A stretch of DNA of 64,000 nucleotides. Source: Lithodes maja. Its lineage: Eukaryota > Arthropoda > Malacostraca > Decapoda > Lithodidae. The translations under genes were made by a program, and so were the position numbers. Below are positions 30,563 through 40,300 of the stretch, in pieces. Numbering within the stretch: position 1 is the stretch's first letter; each line of letters starts with the position of its first letter. The DNA is taken from assembly GCA_037953745.1 (NCBI GenBank), contig JBAKBP010001616.1, positions 1 through 64,000 on the forward strand, written 5' to 3'. The notes under the pieces are model-generated. The model did no database searches. It was not told the DNA's origin and saw only the letters and a list, made by a program, of their open reading frames with translations.

Positions 30563-30803
30563 TCGTAGTGTAGGCTGACATCTGTTGCCTTACTTCTCGT
30601 AACGCTACTGCTGCGGTCTTATCATTATCGCAAAGGACTTTTAGAGCTAATTGGGAGCAAAAAGAACAATTACGCATAACCCAGAGACCCCTTGAACGGT
30701 CTAGACATTTAACACACCTTATGCAAAGGGTATGCGCAAAAATAGGGATACCGGCACAAGCAGGGGTAGTGCATAAAGCAAAGACTGGGGCCACGGTAGC
30801 CAT
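30501..30803 (-). pseudogene. DIRS B gag N-terminal Cys/His domain
   Basis: From the ATG at 30803 the peptide has eight Cys/His in the spacing C-x4-C-x7-H-x2-C-x2-C-x2-C-x12-C-x2-C. Copy C (62281 onward) has the same spacing with different residues between, including the shared CLDRSRG. This looks like a zinc-binding module at the start of DIRS Gag. The piece ends at a stop at 30501, and the Arg/Ser-rich part continues in another frame. Confidence 0.7.
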
Positions 30804-32575
30804 GACAGAGACTGGTGTGGAAAACTACCGCCGGGTCTGTATTGGTCCGCCGGAGCCCAGCTCTGGAAAAAAATAAAATTTCCAGGAATTAATGCTCATA
30901 AGGTTAATCCAACATGTTCGCACACAAGTGTTAATAGCCCACCGGATAACGAGATGTGATGACACAACGATCACAGCTCGCTACGCGGCGGGGTTTCAGA
31001 ATATCTAAACAAATCTTTTGAAGAAAGTGAAGAATACCCTCTGACATAATATCGGTCCAGCATGGCGATTATAGTCTCTCTGGTGGTGACTGTCTCAAGA
31101 TTCAATAATGGAACAAAAACAACCCCCCATAAAGACGCCGGCCCTTGAAATATTTTTTGTATAATAACACAGGGCAGGCTGACACGAGATCTGATTTCTA
31201 ACGAATTGTCACAAAAAGATCGCCGTAAGATTGAAGGCGGCGATACCTAAATGTATCACTGAATTAAGTAGTTAAATCGAAAATGAATTTGTAAATTCCT
31301 TATTTCCTCCAACTAGGAGCACCCGCCGGGTGTGAAAAACGATTTTAACCCCAATTGAACCTTCAATTGCCGTAAAAATAAAGGCGGCGATACATACAGT
31401 ATTGCTTAAAAATGGAATGGTTAATTTACTGAATGACTTAATAGATTATCCCACCCTTCCAAGGTACACCCGCCGGGTGAGATGTCAAAACGTTAACCCC
31501 ATAAGTTCCTGTCCCCACTTCTTTGTAAAAGATCGCCGGGGAGGAAAGCCCTTAACAACAGCTAGGTTTTTCATGTGGTTTTGTAAAACCTGGTAGAAAA
31601 ACTACATAACGTATGTTCGCAAGAACAAAGTTTTATAGATGGGAACAGCCAGTCCGCCGGGAATCAAAGGGGGCCTGAAACCAGGTACCAACAGAGACGC
31701 AGTCCTGGAGAGCCACAGACACCTCATCGCCGGGGACACATACCTGTGTTAAAAACCACGTGTGGCCTAATCACGGCTCTCGGCCGGGTTTTATCATGGT
31801 GAAACCAAGAAAAAACCCGCCGGAAGGACACCCACCCCGAACAGACACCATCTGAACGTACACTGTACACGAAGGAAGCCACGCACGACTAACCTAAGTT
31901 CACACAATAATCCGTGGAATTAGCCAATACACAACTAAACCAGAAAACAAACATAGTCCGAGGAATTAGCCAATACACAACTAAAACCCGGATACACATG
32001 ACACAGTAGGGCATATTTATACATAATAAACAATAACACTTGTACATGTGGCAAAACTACGAGCGGCTGGCTAGGCCTAAGTAGACGGAATAGGAAAAGT
32101 TGAAATATACACAAAACACTGGGAATATCACAACAGGAACCACCGCCAACACACCACTGTAGAAAAACTTCCGACAAAGGGAAGACTGACTCGGAACCCA
32201 GAAAAAACTTCACTAAGTGAAGAAAATAACACAGGGAACGTCAGAAGCAAAGCTTACCTCATCAGAAAGATAAAAGGCAGCAATAATTAACGCGTAATGA
32301 AAGCCGCCTGCACCACAAGCTAACTAAACTGTGAAAAAGTTCATATGTCCACAACAGGACCACGAGGGTACATCCGAAATAGACGCCCCAAACACACGAC
32401 TCCAAATACACTGCACTGCGGGCAACCAGCCCAGGACACTCCTGCTACGCATATCCTAACCTTACTCGATACATCCCGGAGTAAACAAATGAGAAAAAAC
32501 TCACTAGGGACGCAACAAATGCGGAACCAGCGGAGCGTGGGGAGACACGTCCGGGCAGGCTGAGCGCAGAGCAGA
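30804..32575 (-). other. DIRS B 5' leader, CGCCGG-rich
   Basis: No gene is seen in this 1.8 kb between the gag ATG and the right inverted repeat. The hexamer CGCCGG occurs eight times between 30829 and 31822, and two blocks near 31226 and 31382 share AAGGCGGCGATAC. Just ahead of gag the sequence GAGCATTAATTCCTGGAAATTTT is shared with copy C (62177) and is followed by a pyrimidine tract and CAG, a possible splice acceptor. Confidence 0.5.
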
Positions 32576-32996
32576 GAAGGAGGAATGACGCCTGAATCAG
32601 CGTCTGGTCAGAGATCCACACAAGTACATCCACGATATGATGGAAAGCTTATTAGATAGTTATTCTTATTTTGTTTTTGTTTTTATTTTTTACGAAGTTT
32701 TTTCGTAGTGAGAACCCAATTCATAATGACTGAAGCCATGAGTGAGGTCGCGTGCGCTCATGATGAAGGCTCCTCAGTTTTTAAATGCTCTGCGCGGTAG
32801 ATTCAAACTACGGCGGATTAGTGTTTGAAGAGGATGCCTTATGTAATAGGCATGTTCGTCAATGATGGAGGGGCCACTAATAAATTATAGGTTTGACTCC
32901 TGTAAGGAGATAAAGAAAACCTAATATTTAGTAGTGGCCCCGTAATCATTGACGACTGGGGCATGTTCGTCAATGATGGAGGGGCCACTAATAAAT
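32576..32996. repeat. DIRS B right inverted terminal repeat
   Basis: Inverted copy of 22914-23374, from GAAGGAGGAATGACGCC outward to ACTAATAAAT. It contains the palindromic terminal unit (32850-32960) plus a partial second unit at the tip. Because element B is on the minus strand this is its 5' end. Confidence 0.88.
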
Positions 32997-33171
32997 AAAG
33001 CCTTGACATGGGTGAAAACAAAGAGCCTTTCTGGACTGCCCATGACACGAGCTTTCATATGAAATAAAGCACACTCTAATACATAAACTGTAGCACATCC
33101 ACTGCCCTGGCGATCCTAGCGAGTCACTGTAGGACAAGCCATGCGGTTCTAACGGAGTGGTTAACGTCACA
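32997..33171 (-). repeat. Gmr1 copy 2, 3' LTR, part 2
   Basis: Continuation of the LTR after DIRS B; nearly identical to 56371-56545 and ending GTTAACGTCACA. A run of C follows, which is the polypurine tract on the minus strand. Confidence 0.85.
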
Positions 33172-33646
33172 CCCCCCCCAAGATTTTTCTCAGAGGCCCC
33201 AAGGCTCACAAAAATCTGATGGTTAGAACCCATGCTATATCTCTACTTCCCATCACCCAGCGGCAGTAAAATATCTGGCACAGTTCCTCAACAAAACATT
33301 TTACAAAATTATAACCCTCCCCAACACAATAGGTTAAATTATATGTAGTTATGCTCCTCAAGAGCGAGCTTCTCTAGCCCAGCATTCTGAGAGGAGTGCA
33401 ACTCAGAATTACTGCTATAACATACTGAAAAAATTCAACTATCAAAGAAAGAGTTTTTATTTGATTTTTTATGTTTTTAATTTGTTTATTTCAGCTGCAC
33501 TATAGGGGCAAGCCTAGTTTTTTCTTCTATACCAAACGCTCAACTCCTGCTTTACGACCCAATACGCTGGGCTACAACCGTGAGCCAACAAGCACCAAGC
33601 GCAAAATACTATTCAAACTAAAGCAGGAGGCTACCCGTGTGTCAAT
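33172..33646 (-). other. Gmr1 copy 2 polypurine tract and 3' non-coding region
   Basis: On the minus strand AAAATCTTGGGGGGGG abuts the LTR, a G-rich polypurine tract like the one of copy 1 at 37085. The remainder up to the pol stop is AT-rich without a gene. Confidence 0.6.
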
Positions 33647-34138
33647 CTACCCAGGATCATATACCCTTGAACGACCATCTGCAACCACGTTGTCACAACC
33701 GGCAATATGGCGTATGTCCAGGTTATATGCCAATAACCTTAGTGACCACCTGGTCAGCCTCATATTCCAATTGTGAAACTGGTCCAAGAACTTGAGAGGG
33801 TGATGATCTGGGTAAACTACAACGACCGGACCATAGGCTGGAACATAGACCTCGAAATGCCCCAGCGCAAGCACAACCGCCAGCAGCTCCTCCTCGACAA
33901 CAGAGCAGCTCCCCTGGGCCGAATTGTACTTCTCCGAGCAAAAACTAACAGGATGCTCCAGCCCATCATCGTCCTTTTCCACAAGGACGGCACCAGCCCT
34001 CACACCACTAGCCTCCGTTGCTAGTTGGAAAGGTAGGCTAAAGTCAGGGGCCCTGAGGATCGGGTGAGTGCACAACAGGTGTTTTACTTCTCTAAACACC
34101 TTCTCACACTCAGGTGCCCATTTGAACTTCTTATCCTT
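33647..34138 (-). pseudogene. Gmr1 copy 2 RNase H remnant
   Basis: The last part of Pol is recognisable: KFKWAPECEKVF, LLCTHPILRAPDFS, TEASGVRAGAVL, EEELLAVVLALGHFEVY, DHHPLKFL and the terminal SRVYDPG. It aligns with the end of copy 1 Pol. The RNase H Asp of TDAS reads Glu (TEAS), and the second catalytic stretch has YPDHHP where copy 1 has YTDHHP. Everything upstream, including the whole RT palm, is missing; DIRS D sequence begins at 34139. Confidence 0.85.
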
Positions 34139-34440
34139 CCAATTTGTTAGTAGTCTTGGCAAATCCAACGTCAAGGCTATTAACCTAATTGCAATGACGA
34201 CTTGTCTATTTTGACTGCTATGTCGTCATTCCAACCGCGGTTAAAAAGAAAACGTCTAGAGTCTACTCCTTATCTTGCTCTAGGAGACGTTGTACATTAA
34301 CCAAAACTACCACCGAAGGTGAAAAAAGCATAGAAGAGAAGAAAAAGGGGTTTACCTTAGTTACCGCTTAAGGCCCATCCCGTGTTCCGTCATGTGCAGA
34401 TCACTGTCGAACGTGCGCATGAGCGACCCTCTCTTGTTAT
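34139..34440. repeat. DIRS D left inverted terminal repeat
   Basis: Inverted copy of 51205-51551. Landmarks are AATGACGACTTGTCTATTTT, CCGCGGTT, TACCACCGAAGGTG and GCGCATGAGCGACCCTC. A shift to unrelated sequence occurs at TTATCA near 34440. Confidence 0.88.
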
Positions 34441-35304
34441 CATTTTTTCACGCGCCTCCATTGATTGAGTCCGCTTTTGTTGTGCTCCTTCAATTCACCC
34501 TGTTTTAGGTTCGTTTCGGCTTTTCTGGCCTTCTTTTTGCTAGACAGATGTTACGTGATCTAGGACACACCTAAATGGGCTCCTCAGTGTGTTTAATGGA
34601 GACGCGTGTGGAAATAGCTACCGAAGGTACGGGGGCGCTTGGCGTTCCCCGTCTATATGTTTTCATTCTTTCTCTTTTCATATTCTTTTTTCCTGTTAGT
34701 CTGGGCATAGTTTAGCTTTTAGCTTCATTTAGCCTAGCTTGTTTATCATTCAGGAATTGCTATGCCCTTATGAGTTCTCATTTTTTCATAGCCTAGGTGT
34801 ACAGTTGGTTCACAACCTGAGATTTCGTGGTGGCGGTGCTGTTTGTAGTGTTTGTGTCAGCCGCATAACTAGCGTTATTCCCGAGTCCCCCCTTTCGAGC
34901 CTTCACTGTGTCTCAAGGGCCTGGGCGCTTAGTGCTTCGTGATACCCAGAGGTACCCCACGGGGGCCTCTCCCTCACTCCACAGGGTTTTCGCCCCTGAC
35001 ACATTCTCTACTCGCGGCTAGGCCACCCTTTTTCTCACCAGTTTCATTACTGGTTTTTTGTGTTCCCTTCCTGTTTTCACCTCCATCCTTTCATAACTTT
35101 TGCCCAATCCTGGGGTACCCCACGGGGGCCCCTGTTGTGCCAAACCACCCAACCTGCCACTTCTCCTCATGGGCTTTGCTCTATCTCTGTGGGTTGGGTG
35201 GTTCCCAGGGGATGTGCCTCCTCTCCCCTGGTGTGTCTTCCTTGCCTCTCCCTTGACCGGTCGAGTCAGGATATTATCAAGGAAGACACTGCTCAGCTAG
35301 ATGG
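34441..35304 (+). other. DIRS D 5' leader before Gmr1 copy 1
   Basis: T-rich non-coding sequence. A 17-base motif GGTACCCCACGGGGGCC occurs twice (34951-34967 and 35114-35130). No ORF related to DIRS Gag could be recognised. The ATGG at 35301-35304 is the left copy of the target duplication of Gmr1 copy 1. Confidence 0.5.
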
Positions 35305-37084
35305 TGTTACGGCTGGATCGGCAATACATATTCGGGATTCTTGATCGTAGGACAGAAATGGCTTATGTGACAACGACACGCTCGATTCCAGTCCCAAATA
35401 CTATATGCTCCAGACAACAAAAGCACCAACGCCCTACAGAGTTATCGTCTATGGTAACGAGGTACCTTAACTCGGCGAAAGTGTACAACAGGGGTAGGCT
35501 ATGAGGCTAAGCTCCCTCAGACATTTATAGGTTACGTTATTACTAAAGAAATGCAATACTCAAGAAACTACGTTAATATTAAGCCTCTAATAATGTAGAA
35601 TAGAAGCAGGCTAAAGGTATGACAGTGAAATGCTAAATGACAAATGTACACGCCTACTTGAAAGCGCGTGCACTAGAATAACTGTCCCCTACTAACATGC
35701 ACTAGCATGTAGCATACAAGATGTTCATGATCCAGTAGATACCTAATAATACACATGGAAGGAACATAAATAGTAGTCACTTATTGTAATAATGAATCTA
35801 TACTTGGAATAACTAAAAGGTTGCAGGCAACAGTACTGCGCCGGTAGCCTACTACCGCATAGGCTACTTCGCTTCTCTCACTCTGTCTCCCCTCTGAGTC
35901 CGTATGCGCCCTACGCAACGGAACTCCGGACACAGCAGCAAAACGACAGTGCAGTTAATTGATACATGAAAGTATTAATAGTGTTGTCTTGTGTGTGAGT
36001 AATGTGTATTGTAAAGTGTTACATATATAAACTTAAAGAGAGCTGCAATGCATAGTAAAATAAAGATACAACCCACTCATCATCCCCATGTGTTCTAGCT
36101 AGCAGGCCAAGTCACAGGAACAACGAGTCCCAGCACCGAAAGCGAGAACCCAGGAAAAGACTGCAGAGAACACAAGGACAGATAAATTACGTTACTCTAC
36201 TATACCGGCACTACGAGCGAGCTGTAGTCTCTGGTACTGCACTCGCTCCTGGCTCGGTAGGCAAATCAAGGCTAAGTCCTCACCCCTCTACAGACAACTC
36301 CTGGGCATGGTCGGGCTCTTACACATGGCACTAGTCTAGTCACAAATTGGATGATGAGCTGGGCATATAACTCGTGAACATGTAGAACGTTCACCAACTA
36401 TCCTCATCAAGAAGATCGCTGTTCACATTAACCCCTTAAATCTAATACATGTAAATATATGCTTGTCCTAAGAGTAATACGAGAGGTGAGTGCTGAAACT
36501 CCTTTAGGACCTCAAGGGAAGGGTATGCATTTAAATAGAGAGAAGAATGAAATGAGAGTAATGTCGTCAGAGAGAAAGAGTGCAACCGTGAGAAATTGGG
36601 AGAGAGGGCAAGGGATGTTAGAATCTCAAAGGTTCTAGGCAACCTGATAATGGAACACACAGCGAGCCTCCATGCAATGTGCAGTACGACAACATGGGCA
36701 GCCAGGCAGCATATGCAGGCGGCAATGTACTACCAACCCTGTCGCACCTAGCTATAAGCGCAGGGCTGCCAACCGGTCCATACGTCTGGCAACCATTGCT
36801 ACCCTCTCGCTCTGAAGTCTAACTCACTCTCTCTCTCTGAATTCCTATTATCTCATCTATCAACTTCTCTATTGATACTACATATTAAATGGAAGGTCTC
36901 GACATGGCTTAAAACAAAACCCACCACTGGTTAGCAAATGACGAGACCTTTGCAGAGATACAAAGAACATAGTTATACGTTGTCACACTCAATATAAGCA
37001 GCCAACACGGTACACGCACCGTGACGGTACAGTGGAGTACCAAGGAGTACAATCAGGTTGCGTTGCTACGCACTGGGCGTCACA
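35305..37084 (-). repeat. Gmr1 copy 1, 3' LTR (1780 bp)
   Basis: Direct repeat of 42708-44487. Preceded by ATGG, ends GGGCGTCACA. It ends at the G-rich polypurine tract of the element on the minus strand. Confidence 0.95.
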
Positions 37085-37364
37085 GCCCCCCCAAGATTTT
37101 AGATAATCGACCTTAGAAGCATTATCAAAATCTGACAGGCAACCAACCGACCTGCTACCCTTAGCTGCCACTAATTGCAAAAGGTGCACAACAACTGAAG
37201 TGTGAATTATACATAAAACACAATATCGCATGCATCATGCTACAACAATAAAGACTTACAAAACTAAAAAAAAAATTCTCGTTTATTTTATTGTTTTATA
37301 ATCTTTTTGGACGGCGTTATGATAGCCTAATTTTACTCCTGCTCAACCCACACACCGTGCACGA
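37085..37364 (-). other. Gmr1 copy 1 polypurine tract and 3' non-coding region
   Basis: Read on the minus strand, AAAATCTTGGGGGGGC abuts the 3' LTR. The remaining bases between it and the pol stop are AT-rich and non-coding. Confidence 0.65.
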
Positions 37365-40300
37365 CTATCCTGGATCATCAACCCTTGATAGACAATCTGC
37401 TATCACGTTCTCACTCCCGGCAATATGCTGAATGTTGAGATTATACTCTTGGAGCATTAGGGACCACCTGGTCAACCGCATATTCCGATTGTGAAACTGA
37501 TTTAGGAATTTCAAGGGATGATGGTCCGTATAAATCGTCACTACCGGGCCGTAGGCTGGAACATAAACTTCGAAATGTTTGAGCGACAAAACGATAGCAA
37601 GAAGCTCCTTCTCTATAGTCGAGTAATTCCTTTGTGCCGAATTAAACTTGCGAGAAAAGAAGCTCACTGGGTGTTCCAAGCCCTCGGAATCAGTCTGCAG
37701 TAACACTGCCCCGGCACCCACACCGCTGGCATCAGTCGCCAGCTGAAAACTCCTGGAGAAGTCTGGGGCTCTCAAAATCGGATGTGTACACAGCAGGTGC
37801 TTGACTAGGTCGAAAGCCCTCTGACACTCCGCAGCCCAACAGAACTTCACTGATTTCGACAGTAGATCAGTTAACGGTGCTAAGACAGTAGAGTATCCCC
37901 GGATGAAGCGCCTATAATAGCCTATCATACCTAGGAACCGCATGACCTGGCGTTTAGTGGTGGGCCTGGGAAACATATTGATAGCCTGTATCTTGCTCAG
38001 GGGGGGGCACACCCGGCCTAACCCGACCACGAAGCCAAGATACTGCACAGTAGCCTTTACAAACTCGCACTTCCTCAGGTTCACCACCAGCCCAGCATCG
38101 TGCAACTTCCCAAACAGGGTCTCCAAGTGCCTTAGGTGACTTTCAAAACCGTCATCATACACTATCACGTCATCAAGGTAGACAGTGCAGTTAGGGATTT
38201 CGTCACAAATATCGTTCATCAGGTTCTGAAACGTGGCAGGTGCGTTCTTAAGCCCATAAGGCATTACGTTACATTGGTAGGTCTTGCCATCTACCACAAA
38301 ACCACAAACTTGCTTAGCTCGGTCCGACAGGGGTACTTGCCAGTAGCCTTTTACAAGATCAATTTTAGTAAGGTACTTTGCATTCCCTATCTTGTCCACG
38401 CTGTCGTCAACTCGAGGCAAAGGGTAAGGGTTGGTAGTGGTCAAGCCATTTAGCCTACAAAAATCTATGCAGAACCGCACCTTGCCGTCAGGTTTTGGCT
38501 GCAACGTGACGGGTGATGTCCACTTCACATAACCTTCAGTGATCATCCCTCTCTCAACCATGTACTTTAACTCCTCCCGTAAAGCTGGCAACTTTACCGG
38601 GGGCACACGGTAGGGCACTGACTTGAAGGGCACATTATCACCGACGTCCACGTCGTGCGTTACCCGAGTAGTGAGACCTGGGTGTTCGGCGAAAACAGAG
38701 GGGTATGACCTGAACAGGCCTAGGACAGCAGCACCCTGGTGCTCAGGCAGGTGACTTACAGCTTGCCTAGCCTCTTGTTCAGTATTCCCCGCCCACTGTT
38801 CCGCGGAAATGACACAGTCCCAGCTATCCTCCTCAGCAGCATGACTGTCCCCACCTCCTTCTCCACCCTGGCCGCTGCAGGCCAGCACAGGGACAGTGAG
38901 AGGCTCTGAGGGGCGTCTCACATACTCTTTCATGAGGTTAACATGACATAACTGATGTTTTTTTCTACGGTCAGGTGTTGCAACGAGATAATCAAGGTCG
39001 GACAGTTTCTTAGCCACCACATACGGCCCAATAAACTTGGCAGAAAGGGGGTGTCCAGGCAAAGGTAAAAGCAACATTACCTCCTGACCCACCGAAAACT
39101 CCCGAAGCTTCACCTTGGCGTCATACTGGTGCTTCATGACCGCCTGTGCATTAACCAAGTTATTACCTGCCGCTGCCATGCAACCTATAAGTCTCTCCCG
39201 GCTCTCAAGGATATATTTAAGTACAGACCCCGGCTTCTCTTCGCCCTCCCAGATCTCTTTCACCATACTTAAAGGTCCTCTCACATTATGGCCAAAGACT
39301 AGTTGATTTGGACTGAACCCCAGGCTCTCTCCTGGGACTTCACGTGCAGCGAACAGAACATACGGCAGACCCAAATCCCAATCAGTGTCATGTTCTGCAC
39401 AGTAACAGCGTAGCATACTCTTCAGGGTCGAGTGCCACCGCTCCAAGACTCCCTGACTCTCGGGATGGTAGGCTGACGACACTACAGAACATATACCGTG
39501 CAACTGAAGGGTTTGCTTGAACAATTTGGATGTAAAATTGCTCCCCTGGTCTGACTGCACCTCACGTGGAAATCCATAACGGGAACAGAACAATAATAAG
39601 TTTTTAACAACTGCCTTTGCCGAGCCGTTTCTCATGGGGTATGCGTCCGGGTATCTCGTAGCCACATCCATGATTGTCAACAGGAATTTATTGCCACTAC
39701 TAGTAGGCGGGAAAGGGCCAACCAAATCTACTACAACTTTGCTGAACGGAGGCCCGGTGACAGGTATGGGAAACAAAGGTGCCTTCGGGATGGTCTGGTT
39801 AGGCTTCCCCGTTGTCTGGCAGGTCGCACACCCAGCCACCCATGCACAGACATCAGCCTTGACCCCAGGCCACCAGAAAAACCTGCCCAATGCCGCCAAT
39901 GTTTTTGTTACCCCCAAATGACCCGCCACCGGCACATCATGCGCCAGACACAATAAGGACTCTCTATACTTATTTGGAACAACCACCTGGTTTACTACCC
40001 TCGCACCGCCCTCCCACTTCGATTTGGGGTCTAGAAATCTGCGGTACAATATCCTGTTGAGCCTAAAGAAATCTCCCGGCTTCGCATCCCCATCTTCCTC
40101 CAACTCTATGGCACCATTGCTATAACGAGCTAGGCTAGCGTCTTGCAGCTGCTGCTCACTAATGTCCCTGGGCGTCAATGCATCAAGATGGTTTTGTAAT
40201 AAGACATTACCCCGGCTAGTAGGCTCTACTGCCTTAGTGGCTCTCGCTACAGCTCTTGCCTCACGCGAAGTCTTACCCAACTCTGCCTTGTTACACACCA

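Larger units (their letters stand above)
22914..32996 (-). mobile_element. DIRS retrotransposon copy B (10.1 kb), full structure
   Basis: Bounded by inverted terminal repeats (22914-23374 and 32576-32996), with an internal complementary region (23441-23553) near the 3' end. Minus-strand genes are gag, RT-RNase H and tyrosine recombinase. The Gmr1 LTR it interrupts can be read straight across by comparison with 56355-56375, showing no target duplication, as expected for recombinase-mediated integration. The element has frameshifts in gag, at the RT start and in the recombinase, and a TTAA-flanked insertion at 24321-25513. Confidence 0.9.
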
